A DNA stretch of 59,616 bases from Desulfobacteraceae bacterium (GTDB lineage: Bacteria > Desulfobacterota > Desulfobacteria > Desulfobacterales > JAABSP01). Made by a program: the position numbers and the translations under genes. The stretch covers positions 1 to 59,616 of the forward strand of contig JAABSP010000028.1 of assembly GCA_011390345.1 (NCBI GenBank), in the 5' to 3' direction. Of this stretch, positions 8,371-17,052 are shown in pieces. The notes below the pieces were generated by a model. It ran no database searches. It had not been told where the DNA came from and saw only the letters and a list, made by a program, of their open reading frames with translations. Position 1 is the stretch's first letter. Each line of letters opens with the position of its first letter.

Positions 8371-9423
8371 TTAAGCTTTTCGGTTTTCGGGCCGAAGCGA
8401 TCGGACCTTTTTGCCGGCCTGCCACATCTCGGAGTTCCCGATCTCGTCGAGTTCCTTGTTCAGCTTCTCCCGGTAGTCGGATGTGCTGTTGGCTGAAAGC
8501 ACCCGGGCCGTCTCCTTGCCGGTCTTTACGCTCTCATAGAGATTCTCGAACACGGGCGCGACCGCATCCCGGAACTTGGGGGCCCAGTCCAGTGCCCCCC
8601 TTTGGGCCGTGGTGGAGCAGTTGCCGAACATCCAGTCCATCCCGTTCTGGGCCACCAGCCGGATGAGGCTCTGGGTCAGCTCCTCAACGGTCTCGTTAAA
8701 GGCCTCCGAGGGGCTGTGGCCGTTTTTCCGCAGCACCTTGTACTGGGCATCCATCACCCCGGCCAGACATCCCATGAGGACCCCCCGCTCCCCGGTCAGA
8801 TCCGAGAAGACCTCCTTTTCAAAGGTGGTGGGGAAGAGGTATCCGGAGCCGATCGCGATGCCTAATGCAACGGCCCGATCCTTTGCCCGGCCCGTATAGT
8901 CCTGATGGACCGCAAAGCTGGAGTTGATGCCGCTGCCCTCCAGGAAATTGGTGCGGACCGTGCGGCCCGACCCTTTGGGCGCAACCAGTATCACATCCAC
9001 ATTTTCCTGCGGGATGATCTCGGTCTGATCCCGGTAGACGATCCCGAAACCGTGGGAGAAGTAGAGCGCATCGCCCTCATCCAGACATTTTTTGACCTTC
9101 GGCCACATGGCCACCTGTCCCGCGTCCGATAGCAGGTACTGGATGACCGTGGCCGCTTTTGCAGCCTCTTCTATCGGCAGGAGCGTCTCTCCCGGCACGA
9201 ATCCGTCCGCGACCGCCTTTTCCCAGGACTGGCTCCCCTCTCTTTGTCCCACCACCACCTCGATGCCGTTGTCTCTCAGGTTCAGCGCCTGTCCGGGCCC
9301 TTGAACTCCGTAGCCGAGAATGGCCACCTTTTCACTTTTAAGCACCTCCCGGGCCTTGTCCAGGGGGAACTCCTCTGAGGTAATGACCTCTTCCACAACT
9401 CCGCCAAAATCGATCTGCGCCAT
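8371..9423 (-). CDS. ilvC: Ketol-acid reductoisomerase, eukaryote/Bacteroidetes-like class I
   Basis: A 350-residue KARI. The Rossmann motif is GYGVQGPGQALNLRDNG, followed by VVVGQREGSQSW, ILVAPKGSGRTVR, FEKEVFSDLTGERG (metal-binding Asp/Glu) and NGHSPSEAFNETVEE; the tail LEN-terminal KVRSLRPEN also matches. These exact stretches resemble fungal Ilv5 and Bacteroidetes enzymes more than the usual GYGSQGHA proteobacterial type. It isomerises and reduces acetolactate or acetohydroxybutyrate. It lies between ilvN and cimA in the same orientation. Identity as ilvC is firm; the subgroup is from memory of motifs. Confidence 0.94.
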   Translation of the reverse strand: MAQIDFGGVVEEVITSEEFPLDKAREVLKSEKVAILGYGVQGPGQALNLRDNGIEVVVGQREGSQSWEKAVADGFVPGETLLPIEEAAKAATVIQYLLSDAGQVAMWPKVKKCLDEGDALYFSHGFGIVYRDQTEIIPQENVDVILVAPKGSGRTVRTNFLEGSGINSSFAVHQDYTGRAKDRAVALGIAIGSGYLFPTTFEKEVFSDLTGERGVLMGCLAGVMDAQYKVLRKNGHSPSEAFNETVEELTQSLIRLVAQNGMDWMFGNCSTTAQRGALDWAPKFRDAVAPVFENLYESVKTGKETARVLSANSTSDYREKLNKELDEIGNSEMWQAGKKVRSLRPENRKA

Positions 9424-9478
9424 TGAACTTTTCCTCTTTTTTAAGATAATTGAATATTGTACCGGCCAAAGGCCATCT

Positions 9479-9967
9479 CTACTTCGGCTCCCGAAAGAGC
9501 GCGATCATACCCGTTCTTGCAATCTCCTTGATCCCGTGGGGGGCCATCATCTTCAGTATCGCGTTCATCTTTCCGTCGTCTCCGGTCACTTCGATGGTGT
9601 AGTGATCCAGGCTCACATCCACCACCTTGCACCTGAAGATATCCACGATCCGCAGAATCTCGGCCCGGCTTTCCGGCTTTGCCGATACCTTGATCAGGGC
9701 CATCTCCCGCTGGACATAAGGGGAGCCGGTCAGCTCAAACACCTTGAGCACGTTGATCAGCTTGTTGAGCTGCTTTTTGATCTGCTCCACTAGGGGCGTG
9801 TTGGCCTGTGTCACGATGGTTATCCGGGAGACCCCGGTCTCCGTGGTCTCTGCGACACAGAGGCTTTCGATGTTGTACCCCCTGCCCGAAAAGAGCCCCG
9901 AGATCCGGGATAGGACACCGGGCTGGTTGTCCACGAGAATGGAGAGCACATGTTTTTCTTCCTGCAT
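9479..9967 (-). CDS. ilvN: Acetolactate synthase small (regulatory) subunit
   Basis: A 162-residue IlvN/IlvH: an N-terminal ACT domain beginning HVLSILVDNQPGVLSRISGL with the valine-binding GRGYNIESL segment, and a C-terminal domain ending GIKEIARTGMIALFRE. It confers valine feedback inhibition on IlvB and activates it. The gene is 18 nt downstream of ilvB, consistent with co-translation from one message. Full family length. Confidence 0.95.
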   Translation of the reverse strand: MQEEKHVLSILVDNQPGVLSRISGLFSGRGYNIESLCVAETTETGVSRITIVTQANTPLVEQIKKQLNKLINVLKVFELTGSPYVQREMALIKVSAKPESRAEILRIVDIFRCKVVDVSLDHYTIEVTGDDGKMNAILKMMAPHGIKEIARTGMIALFREPK

Positions 9968-9985
9968 GGATCGACCTCCCTTTTT

Positions 9986-11677
9986 TTATACCAGCAGCAT
10001 CTCGGTGATGGGCGCGCCCGCGGGAACCATCGGGTAGACGCACTCCTCCTTGTCAACGGCAAAGTCCATGATCACGGGCCGGTCATTGTGGTTGAAAAGA
10101 CCCTGCTTCAAAACGGTCTCCACCTCTTCCGGCTTTGTGGCCCGCAGCCCCACGCCGCCGTAAGCTTCTGCCAGCTTAACGAAGTCGGGCGCATGCTCCA
10201 TGCAGGTGCAGGCGTACCGTTTGTCATAAAAAAGCTCTTGCCACTGCCGGACCATACCGAGATAGCCGTTGTTTAAAATCACCACCTTAACCGGCAGGCA
10301 GCACTGAACTGCGGTGGCCATCTCCTGGATGTTCATCTGGATGGAGCCGTCCCCTGCGATATCCACCACCAGCTTGTCGGGGCAGGCCATCTGCGCGCCG
10401 ATCGCGGCCGGCAGGCCGAAGCCCATGCAGCCGAGTCCCCCGGAGGTGATGAAGTGGCCGGGCCGGTCAAAGTGGTAGTACTGGGCGGCCCACATCTGGT
10501 TCTGGCCCACCTCGGTGGTGATGATCGCCTTCCCCTCGGTCATCTCGTAGAGCTTCTCCACCACGAATTGGGGCTTGATGATCTCCTTCTGTTCATAGTC
10601 GAGGCGGCCGGCCCGCTTCCACTCATCGATCTGATCGAACCAGGGTTTGCGCCGTTCAAAGAGATCGCCGAGGTCCGCGTCGCCGAGCATTTCATTTAAC
10701 ATGTCCAGGGAGTTTTTGCAGTCCCCGACAACGGGGATGGTGACCGGGATGTTCTTCCGGATGGAGGTCGGGTCGATGTCGATGTGGACGATCTTGGATT
10801 GAGCCGCAAATGCGTCGGTCCTGCCCGTGACCCGGTCGTCGAACCGCACCCCGATGCCGATCAGCAGGTCGCAGGCGCTGGTCGACATGTTGGCCCGGTA
10901 TGTTCCGTGCATCCCCAGCATCCCCAGCCATAATGGATCGGAGCCGGGAAATCCCCCCAGTCCCATGAGCGAGCCGGTTACGGGGATTTGGGCTTTTCTG
11001 GAAAATTCGGTCAGCGCTTTTGATGCCTCGGAAAGAATGATTCCGCCGCCTGCAAAGATCACGGGCCGTTCGGCCTCTTCAACGAGCTTGATCACCTTCT
11101 GCAACTGCCGGCGGTTCGGATTGTAGGTGGGATTGTAGGTGCGCATCTTCACCTTTCCCGGGGCTTTGTAGTCGATAACGGCCTTGACCACATCCTTTGG
11201 AATGTCCACCAGCACAGGACCCGGCCGTCCTGATCGTGCAATATGAAAGGCCTCCTTGATGATTCCGGCCAGGCTCTCCGCGCTCTGCACCAGATAGTTG
11301 TGCTTGGTGCAGGGCCGGGTGATGCCGACGATGTCCACCTCCTGAAACGCATCGTTTCCGATGAGGGTTTTTGGGACCTGTCCCGTGATCACCACCAGGG
11401 GAATGGAATCCATGTAGGCCGATGCAATTCCCGTTACTGTATTGGTCGCACCGGGGCCCGATGTCACGAGGCTGACGCCCACCCTGCCTTTGGCCCTGGC
11501 GTAGCCGTCCGCGGCATGAACCGCGGCCTGTTCGTGCCGGACCAGAACATGCCGGATATCGGTCTTGACCAGTTCATCATAGATGTCGATGACCGCGCCG
11601 CCCGGATATCCGAAGATGGTCTCCACCCCTTCGTCCTTCAGCGCCTTCATCAGAATCTGCGCACCGTTCATTTTCAT
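9986..11677 (-). CDS. ilvB: Acetolactate synthase large subunit
   Basis: A 563-residue ThDP enzyme: the N-terminal [20 protein letters not shown] includes the conserved glutamate region, followed by [23 protein letters not shown] and the C-terminal ThDP motif [12 protein letters not shown] with [12 protein letters not shown]. It condenses two pyruvates, or pyruvate and 2-oxobutyrate. I start at ATG 11677, whose ATGA overlaps the ilvD stop and follows AAGGGGAAAC; the frame is open 40 codons further upstream, inside ilvD, without need. Confidence 0.95.
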   Translation of the reverse strand: MKMNGAQILMKALKDEGVETIFGYPGGAVIDIYDELVKTDIRHVLVRHEQAAVHAADGYARAKGRVGVSLVTSGPGATNTVTGIASAYMDSIPLVVITGQVPKTLIGNDAFQEVDIVGITRPCTKHNYLVQSAESLAGIIKEAFHIARSGRPGPVLVDIPKDVVKAVIDYKAPGKVKMRTYNPTYNPNRRQLQKVIKLVEEAERPVIFAGGGIILSEASKALTEFSRKAQIPVTGSLMGLGGFPGSDPLWLGMLGMHGTYRANMSTSACDLLIGIGVRFDDRVTGRTDAFAAQSKIVHIDIDPTSIRKNIPVTIPVVGDCKNSLDMLNEMLGDADLGDLFERRKPWFDQIDEWKRAGRLDYEQKEIIKPQFVVEKLYEMTEGKAIITTEVGQNQMWAAQYYHFDRPGHFITSGGLGCMGFGLPAAIGAQMACPDKLVVDIAGDGSIQMNIQEMATAVQCCLPVKVVILNNGYLGMVRQWQELFYDKRYACTCMEHAPDFVKLAEAYGGVGLRATKPEEVETVLKQGLFNHNDRPVIMDFAVDKEECVYPMVPAGAPITEMLLV

Positions 11678-13365
11678 GCTGTTTCCCCTTCCTTTGTACA
11701 GGTTCCCGTCACCACAGCGCCTCTGCTGGCCGAGGATACTGTCTGGGCATAGCGGGCCATATAGCCCCGGGTGATTTTGGGCGCAGGTGCTGTCCAACCC
11801 CCAAGCCGCTCTTGGATCTCGTCATCTCCCACCTGCAAGGTAAGCTGTTTGGCGGGAATGTCGATCTCAATGGTGTCTCCCTCCCTGACCGCTGCCATGG
11901 GACCGCCCTGCATGGCCTCGGGCGAGATGTGGCCGATTGCAGCCCCGCGGGTTCCGCCGGAGAATCTGCCGTCGGTGATGAGCGCAACATGCGCATCCAG
12001 CCCCATGCCCGCAATCGCGGAAGTGGGTGTGAGCATCTCCCGCATCCCGGGCCCTCCTTTCGGCCCTTCGTACCGGATCACCACCACATCCCCTTTGACG
12101 ATCTTTTCAGCCAGAATCGCCTCGGTGGCCGCCTCCTCCGAATCGAATACCCTTGCCGGCCCTTTGTGGCGAAGCATCTCGTCTCTGACCGCCGACTGCT
12201 TCACCACGCATCCTTCGGGGGCCAGATTGCCGAAGAGAACCGCAAGCCCCCCCTGCTGATGGTACGGCTCTGCGACCGGCCGGATGACCGAAGAGTCCAG
12301 AACCGTCACCCCCGCAAGGTTTTCTCCCACGGATTTGCCGGTTGCGGTCATCGCATCCAAATCGATCTTCCCGGCTTCGGCAAGGATTTTCATCACCGCC
12401 TGGATGCCGCCTGCCCTGTCTAGGTCTTCCAGATGGTGCGCGCCGCCCGGGCTGAGGGAACAGAGGTGGGGGGTTTTCCCGCTGATCTCGTTGATCCGGT
12501 TCAGATCGATTTCGACGCCGGCCTCCTCTGCGATGGCCGTCAGGTGGAGCACCGTATTGGTGGAGCACCCCAGCGCCATATCCACGGCCAGTGCGTTGCC
12601 GAAGGCTTGCGGCGTCATGATCTTGCTCGGCGTGATTCCCTCTTGAATGAGTCGGACGATCTGCTGTCCCGCTCTTTTGGCCAGCCGGAACCGGGCCGCC
12701 ATCACCGCAGGGATTGTTCCGTTTCCGGGAAGGCCCAGACCGATGGCCTCGGTCAGGCAGTTCATGGAGTTTGCGGTGAACATCCCGGAGCAGGAGCCGC
12801 AGGTGGGGCAGGCTGCATCCTCGATCTCGCAGAGTTCTGCCTCGGACATTTTGCCTGAACGGACTGCGCCAACGGCCTCGAAGACCGAGATGAGATCGAC
12901 CTTGCCCTTTTTGGGATGGTATCCGGCCAGCATGGGCCCGCCGCTGACCACGATGGTCGGAATATCGAGGCGGGCTGCGGCCATGAGCATCCCCGGCACG
13001 ATCTTGTCGCAGTTGGGGACCATCACCAGCGCGTCGAAGCCGTGGGCCGTTGCCATCACCTCGATGGAGTCCGCGATCAGTTCCCGGCTCCCCAGAGAGT
13101 ACTTCATCCCCACATGGTTCATGGCTATCCCGTCGCAGACCCCGATGACGCCGAACTCCATGGGCGTGCCCCCGGCCATATAGACTCCGGCCTTGACCGA
13201 ATCCACCACCTTATCCAGATGGACATGGCCCGGAATGACCTCGTTGAAGGCATTGGCAATCCCGACCAGAGGCCGGCCGATCTCCTCGTCGGTATAGCCC
13301 ATCGCCTTGAAGAGCGCCCGGTGCGGCGCCCGCTCGATCCCTTTTTTTACGCTGTCGCTTTTCAT
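11674..13365 (-). CDS. ilvD: Dihydroxy-acid dehydratase
   Basis: A 563-residue IlvD/Edd family Fe-S dehydratase. Motifs: [17 protein letters not shown], the cluster cysteines in [13 protein letters not shown] and [19 protein letters not shown], and [19 protein letters not shown] near the end. It dehydrates dihydroxy-isovalerate and dihydroxy-methylvalerate to the keto acids. It is the first structural gene of the operon, directly behind the leader peptide and attenuator, so its transcription should respond to charging of branched-chain tRNAs. Confidence 0.96.
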   Translation of the reverse strand: MKSDSVKKGIERAPHRALFKAMGYTDEEIGRPLVGIANAFNEVIPGHVHLDKVVDSVKAGVYMAGGTPMEFGVIGVCDGIAMNHVGMKYSLGSRELIADSIEVMATAHGFDALVMVPNCDKIVPGMLMAAARLDIPTIVVSGGPMLAGYHPKKGKVDLISVFEAVGAVRSGKMSEAELCEIEDAACPTCGSCSGMFTANSMNCLTEAIGLGLPGNGTIPAVMAARFRLAKRAGQQIVRLIQEGITPSKIMTPQAFGNALAVDMALGCSTNTVLHLTAIAEEAGVEIDLNRINEISGKTPHLCSLSPGGAHHLEDLDRAGGIQAVMKILAEAGKIDLDAMTATGKSVGENLAGVTVLDSSVIRPVAEPYHQQGGLAVLFGNLAPEGCVVKQSAVRDEMLRHKGPARVFDSEEAATEAILAEKIVKGDVVVIRYEGPKGGPGMREMLTPTSAIAGMGLDAHVALITDGRFSGGTRGAAIGHISPEAMQGGPMAAVREGDTIEIDIPAKQLTLQVGDDEIQERLGGWTAPAPKITRGYMARYAQTVSSASRGAVVTGTCTKEGETA

Positions 13366-13397
13366 CGGTCTCCCTGCTCTGTGTTATGAAATTCGGC

Positions 13398-13440
13398 AAA
13401 AAAAAATCCGTTATCGGCCTTTTCGGGCTGATAACGGATT
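13398..13440 (-). terminator. ilv operon attenuator (terminator hairpin before ilvD)
   Basis: On the minus strand an 11-bp perfect stem (plus positions 13430-13440 with 13405-13415), one mismatch and three more pairs closes a 6-nt loop and is followed by nine Ts (plus As at 13398-13406), an ideal intrinsic terminator. It sits between the leader peptide stop (13466) and the ilvD start (13365). The 3' arm (complement of plus 13411-13421) is also perfectly complementary over 11 nt to leader codons 3-6 (plus 13550-13560), so alternative pairing that would prevent the terminator is possible. Confidence 0.85.
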
Positions 13441-13465
13441 TTCTGATTCCAGATGGTGCAAAATG

Positions 13466-13567
13466 TCAGAAGGCCATAATCAACCCTTTGTCCTCGACGC
13501 AGAGGAGAATCCCTACGACGAGGAGGATAATAAGGCTAATAAGGTTGATAAGGCCGATAAAGTTCAT
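13466..13567 (-). CDS. ilv leader peptide (33 aa, Ile/Leu/Val-rich)
   Basis: A 33-codon ORF directly upstream of the attenuator hairpin. Eighteen of 33 residues are Ile, Leu or Val, including the uninterrupted core L-I-I-L-L-V-V at residues 12-18 and I-L-L at 20-22. It starts MNFIGLIN and ends GLIMAF. This is the classical layout of an ilv leader whose translation speed senses charged Ile, Leu and Val tRNAs. The ribosome site is weak (ACGGAAC about 4 nt before the ATG). It is too short for normal gene callers. Operon position and composition make chance unlikely. Confidence 0.82.
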   Translation of the reverse strand: MNFIGLINLISLIILLVVGILLCVEDKGLIMAF

Positions 13568-13606
13568 TGGGTTCCGTAAAAAATTCGTATTTTAATCTCA
13601 GCCCCT

Positions 13607-13635
13607 GTTTAACAGCTTCGGGATAGCCTTGTCAA
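13607..13635 (-). promoter_or_regulatory. Probable sigma-70 promoter of the ilv operon
   Basis: On the minus strand TTGACA (plus 13630-13635) is separated by 17 nt from TTAAAC (plus 13607-13612). The -35 is perfect, the -10 matches three of six consensus positions. It would place the transcription start around 13600, about 33 nt before the leader peptide ATG, a typical distance for an attenuator leader. Confidence 0.5.
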
Positions 13636-13765
13636 ACCTTTTTTTGGAGATGCCCGATTCTATCGGGATATCTCCCATTTTTGGGGGAAGAAAAGAGATT
13701 CATCCATGAAGACGGCTTGACAAGATGGGTTGCAAGGGGTAATAGTGAATAGAAAAAATGGAGAT

Positions 13766-13853
13766 GCCTGGGTGGCGGAACAGGTAGACGCAAGGGACTT
13801 AAAATCCCTTGAGGCTTGACCTCGTGCGGGTTCAATTCCCGCCCCAGGCACCA
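13766..13853 (+). tRNA. tRNA-Leu (anticodon UAA)
   Basis: Acceptor GCCTGGG pairs with CCCAGGC, discriminator A and encoded CCA follow. The anticodon stem AGGGA/TCCCT encloses CTTAAAA, giving TAA. A long class II variable arm (around GAGGCTTGACCTC) and the T-loop GGTTCAATTCC are present. It marks the left border of an AT-rich accessory region. Confidence 0.97.
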
Positions 13854-13860
13854 GGAAATC

Positions 13861-14308
13861 AAGGGTTTACGGTTTTTTTACTGTAAGTTCTTTCTGGGTC
13901 TTTTCATAAGTTCGGCCACCTGCCTAATCTTCGAGCCTCTGGCGTTCCTATCGCCTTGATCTACAGAAAGGGGTTAGCCGGAAACTGGCCGATCTTATGA
14001 TCAAGCCCCCCTTTTTACCGGATGGCTCTCGCTGCCGTCGGCCCCCACGGACGTCACCACAAAATGGTATGCGTTTCTATCCCCCACATAGCCCCCTTTT
14101 TTAGCTCTTGGAGTTCGTCACCTTGATCATTGAAGATACTCTCGGACTTCTGGGGTTTCAAGAGATCCTTTAAAGCTTACGATAACGATAGTTCTCTTGT
14201 CTTCTTGGGAGCGGTCTGCCGGAATGATTTTATTGACATCTGAAAGATTTAGTAAGATAAATTGTTTGACAATCAGGATACACATATCTGCAAGGGATAG
14301 GCAAAACG
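13861..14308. other. Gene-poor stretch after tRNA-Leu
   Basis: No convincing gene. A weak hairpin TTACGG-T7-ACTGTAA directly follows the tRNA. The minus strand holds short open fragments (one ending SKIRQVAELMKRPRKNLQ, near 13885-13985; another of 69 codons at 14127-14336 with a plausible C-terminal half) that could be remnants of decayed genes, but neither has a recognisable domain. Composition becomes AT-rich from about 14150 onward. Confidence 0.5.
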
Positions 14309-14671
14309 ATGAAACAGAAGAACGATAAACCGTCAAAAAAACTTCAAAAGGATAATAAGTTTCGAATAGAATACATAATTCCCAATGATTTAAAGGACAT
14401 GTATGTCAATGGGGTTTATGGAGGTATTTTTTCGGAAAATGGTGATATACAATTACATTTTTTTTCAGAGAGACCCTCTGTTCCGAAATTAGTAAATTAT
14501 GATGTTGATATTGAGAATCAAAAGATAATAGCAGAAAGTGAGGAGTTAGATTTTGATAGTAACTTTGTAAGAGTAATTCAATCATCATTGATAATGAATT
14601 TTTCCACTGCTGTAAAAATTCGAGATTGGTTAGACGACAAAATAAACGAGATAAACAAAACAAAAGGGTAA
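14309..14671 (+). CDS. Hypothetical protein, first gene of a TA-like operon
   Basis: A 120-residue protein, lysine-rich at the N-terminus (residues 1-15), then a beta-rich segment (RIEYIIPNDLKDMYVNGVYG) and a C-terminal helix (SLIMNFSTAVKIRDWLDDKI). The layout is loosely like DUF3467 proteins, which I cannot confirm. Base composition is clearly more AT-rich than the flanking genome, suggesting transfer. It lies 4 nt before the HicB-like gene and is probably co-transcribed with it; a chaperone or antitoxin-accessory role would be speculation. Confidence 0.6.
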   Translation: MKQKNDKPSKKLQKDNKFRIEYIIPNDLKDMYVNGVYGGIFSENGDIQLHFFSERPSVPKLVNYDVDIENQKIIAESEELDFDSNFVRVIQSSLIMNFSTAVKIRDWLDDKINEINKTKG

Positions 14672-14675
14672 GGAA

Positions 14676-15161
14676 ATGATGTTTGATAGTCTTGGAAAAG
14701 CCGCCGTGCCAAATAATATTATGTCATTTAACAAAGCAAACAAACAGAATTCTACATTTTTATCAAGTGGGAAAATGTCTTTCGACTATTCTGCAAGTAT
14801 AGATCCTTCTGATATATATCCTTCTGTAGCTAAGAAGAATTTCCTTGCTCTTAAAGAAGAAATTGCGTCTTCAGAGAAAGAAAAAAATCACAAAAAAGAA
14901 TATATTAAAATTTCAAGATTAATTGATTATAATCTTTCTTTTCCAATTGATGTAGTGGTTGAACCGGATGATGAAGGATTTATTGCAAGGCCGTTTGATT
15001 TATCAATGCTTTATGGTTATGGAGATGATGAAATAGAAGCTGTTGATAATCTTAAGGATGAAATTGAGTCATTATATAAAGATCTTATGGAAGATGATGA
15101 TTTTACAGAGGATTGGCTGAGTATAAAACAATATTTTAAAAAATTATTATTGAATGATTGA
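14676..15161 (+). CDS. HicB-like antitoxin domain protein
   Basis: A 161-residue protein with a poorly conserved, Ser/Lys-rich N-terminal half (about 1-85) and a C-terminal half resembling the partial RNase-H-like HicB fold: the strand FPIDVVVEPDDEGFIARPFD followed by YGYGDDEIEAVDNLKDEIES. The C-terminal end is acidic. It is directly followed by a HicA-like gene whose ATG overlaps its TGA by one base. Strongly AT-rich. HicB-HicA order (antitoxin first) is less common than toxin first. Assignment rests on pattern and pairing. Confidence 0.55.
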   Translation: MMFDSLGKAAVPNNIMSFNKANKQNSTFLSSGKMSFDYSASIDPSDIYPSVAKKNFLALKEEIASSEKEKNHKKEYIKISRLIDYNLSFPIDVVVEPDDEGFIARPFDLSMLYGYGDDEIEAVDNLKDEIESLYKDLMEDDDFTEDWLSIKQYFKKLLLND

Positions 15162-15445
15162 TGAAAAATGCAAACTTTGACACCAAGGATGTGAAAAAGG
15201 TCTGTGAAAATAAATTAGATATTAATTTTAGAAAAGGTAAAGAATATAATGGTTGGTTTAATCTTGAAGGGAAAAAAGCTGCACGAATAACCATTCCCAA
15301 AGGAAGAAAGCCTATTCCAAGAAAAACCTATAAATCTATGGCAAAGCAGTTGCAGATAAATGTTGACCAATTTGATAGATTGTTAGAGTGCCCATTGGAT
15401 AGAAATGAATATGTAAAACTACTTAAAGAAAGTAAGGGTGGATAA
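15161..15445 (+). CDS. HicA-like toxin candidate without the usual histidine
   Basis: A 94-residue basic protein. The segment KAARITIPKGRKPIPRKTYK followed by SMAKQLQINVDQF resembles the HicA mRNA-interferase fold, in which the IP-x-GRK-x-I and the following helix with K-x-L are conserved. HicA normally has a catalytic His in a GSHH-like motif before this; here the matching stretch is EYNGWFNLEGKK with no His. Either a divergent, inactive or mechanistically different toxin. ATG at 15161 overlaps the preceding stop; AT-rich like its neighbours. Confidence 0.5.
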   Translation: MKNANFDTKDVKKVCENKLDINFRKGKEYNGWFNLEGKKAARITIPKGRKPIPRKTYKSMAKQLQINVDQFDRLLECPLDRNEYVKLLKESKGG

Positions 15446-15837
15446 GGAATATAAATTTCCTTTTGATTTCCTTTCCCCCGATTGATAACTCATACTGCCG
15501 CTGAGTTTTTACAAGTATGAGATGGGCGTATAGAAAGGAGACGCATAGGGTTAAAGGCTTGGCAATTTATGATAACAGTTTGAAATGCAAATAAATTTCT
15601 ACACCAGAGGCATTCTGAGCATATAGCTTTGATATAACAGCAAATAACCTGCTGATTTTATTACAAATATCCGAATGTTACAATTAAGTATTTATTCAAC
15701 AAAATCAATCGCTTACGTCTTAAAGTACCAAAGTAGTAATAGAAATGCCAACACTTGTAGATCTATCCGATCAGGTTCTCCTTTCTGCGGACAAGAGGGG
15801 TTGAGTACATCGTTGCCCAATTGTTGCAGACGGGGGA
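15446..15837. other. AT-rich intergenic stretch, no gene seen
   Basis: About 390 bases downstream of the HicA-like gene. It contains an imperfect hairpin (CTCATACTG near 15490 with CAAGTATGAG near 15513-15522) that may terminate the TA-like operon, and otherwise AT-rich sequence without a supportable ORF, RNA gene or repeat. Confidence 0.5.
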
Positions 15838-16269
15838 TCACATTGCAATATCATCTTGTAACGCACACCCGCTTAACTGGATGATAAGCCCTGTCAGAAC
15901 AGCACATTGGACCGACAAGGAATCTTGTAACGCATCTTTTACCGGTGAGGAAATCGTTGATGCAACCGGTTGATTTACTACAGGTTTTTCTTCCAAGGGA
16001 TCTTGTGACGTGCCCGAGGGCTCAGGACTCTTTTCGAGCCAGTAGCCAGGGTTCTTTTCGCGCCACCGGCGGACCCGTTCGACATTCTGCTTTCCCCGGA
16101 AATAATCCCGGTTTTCCGGCTTATTCAGCCAGCGCTTCTGGCTTTCAGCCTTGTTGGCCTTGCGGCACTCGTCTTTGATACAACAGGCCTGCCGGCCCAC
16201 ATTGCGGTGATCAGGGTTGAAAATGTCGCCGCAGTTCCTGCATTTGGACCCTTTTGATCTTTGCGCCAT
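15838..16269 (-). CDS. Small Cys-rich (zinc-binding-like) hypothetical protein
   Basis: A 143-residue protein from ATG 16269, which has AAGGAG 9 nt upstream. The N-terminus has a probable zinc site, KCRNCGDIFNPDHRNVGRQA followed by CCIKDECRKANKAESQKRW, and then repeated aromatic/basic segments (NRDYFRGKQNVERVRRWREK, NPGYW). I recall proteins of this make-up as small hypothetical genes in mobile or accessory regions of environmental proteobacteria, function unknown. The C-terminal third is low in conserved features and ends in an LTGLIIQLSG segment. The frame is open upstream of the start but without protein-like features. Confidence 0.6.
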   Translation of the reverse strand: MAQRSKGSKCRNCGDIFNPDHRNVGRQACCIKDECRKANKAESQKRWLNKPENRDYFRGKQNVERVRRWREKNPGYWLEKSPEPSGTSQDPLEEKPVVNQPVASTISSPVKDALQDSLSVQCAVLTGLIIQLSGCALQDDIAM

Positions 16270-16498
16270 CGGCAGTCTCCTTTCAGCCCCAAGGATGCCG
16301 GATGAATGCGGATCAGGAAAGAAACAATTCAGGGTGGGAAGGAATGGGGAGAAAAAAGAAGAATATGGATGAATATGGTATAAATCGAAGGGAGGGGAAG
16401 AATGTGAGTTTATCTCGTAATTTGCATTTTCAAACCGCCCGTTTTTGGGCATTTTCAGGTCGGCGTTGACACTTGTTTCAACACAGCCGGTTGTGCGC

Positions 16499-16786
16499 TT
16501 ATACAAGCTCTACTTTCAACCTTCTTCCCAGCGCTGATGCCGCTTTTGTCATCGTATTCAAGGTTACAGCGGCATTATCAGGGTTTAGCAGGCGGTCTAA
16601 CGAGGGGCGGCTCGTGTTCATCTTTTTTGCCATGGCGGCCTTGGAAAGTCCCTTGTTTTTCATTTCCTGTCTGATCTGGTACGCCAGAACCCGCTTGATG
16701 GATGCCTCTGTGACCTCCTGAAGAATCCCTTCTTCTTCCAAGAAATCTTCAAAATCGCTGCCAATATAGTTTTCATTGATCGTCAT
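16499..16786 (-). CDS. XRE-family HTH protein (HigA-type antitoxin-like), orphan
   Basis: A 95-residue protein with a helix-turn-helix: QIRQEMKNKGLSKAAMAKKM followed by NTSRPSLDRLLNP and a final helix ending LGRRLKVELV. This matches HigA/antitoxin-type Cro-CI proteins. No HigB/RelE-like toxin is found in the 266 bases upstream (16787-17052) or downstream, so it appears orphaned or a free regulator. The gene ends just upstream of the Cys-rich protein gene, which is read in the same direction. Confidence 0.7.
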   Translation of the reverse strand: MTINENYIGSDFEDFLEEEGILQEVTEASIKRVLAYQIRQEMKNKGLSKAAMAKKMNTSRPSLDRLLNPDNAAVTLNTMTKAASALGRRLKVELV

Positions 16787-17052
16787 AATTTCAATCCTTA
16801 GAAATCGAATTTTCCGGTCTTCTCATTTTTTCTCATGTATGGTCACATTGAAGACCGCCATGATGTTTATCACTATGCACCTATTTTTTTACATCGTCAA
16901 CCTCGAATAGAGACCCTTTCATGGAAGGGGAAAGGGCCATCTGTGTCTGCGGCCGGAAATTGGACAATCTCCGCATGATCTCTTACAATAGAGAACGATG
17001 GTCGTGAATGTTTAGAGGTTTGGCATCGAAAACAATGTAAAGGGGGCTTGCC

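Noticed and set aside
4913-8496. Very long open frames antisense to leuA and cimA (and similar ones opposite the tRNA nucleotidyltransferase, lon and tig genes).
   Set aside because: They have low-complexity His/Asp/Gly/Arg-rich translations without motifs and lie fully opposite well-recognised genes; they are by-products of GC-rich codon usage.
14127-14336. 69-codon minus-strand frame near the tRNA-Leu as a gene.
   Set aside because: No good ribosome site, no recognisable domain and overlap with the start of the next plus-strand gene; kept only as a possible gene remnant.
16270-16506. 79-residue N-terminal extension of the Cys-rich protein.
   Set aside because: The extension has no protein-like conservation pattern, and a strong AAGGAG site lies right before the internal ATG at 16269.
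16787-17052. A HigB-like toxin gene upstream of the orphan HTH antitoxin.
   Set aside because: Only very short frames exist here and none resembles a RelE/HigB fold.
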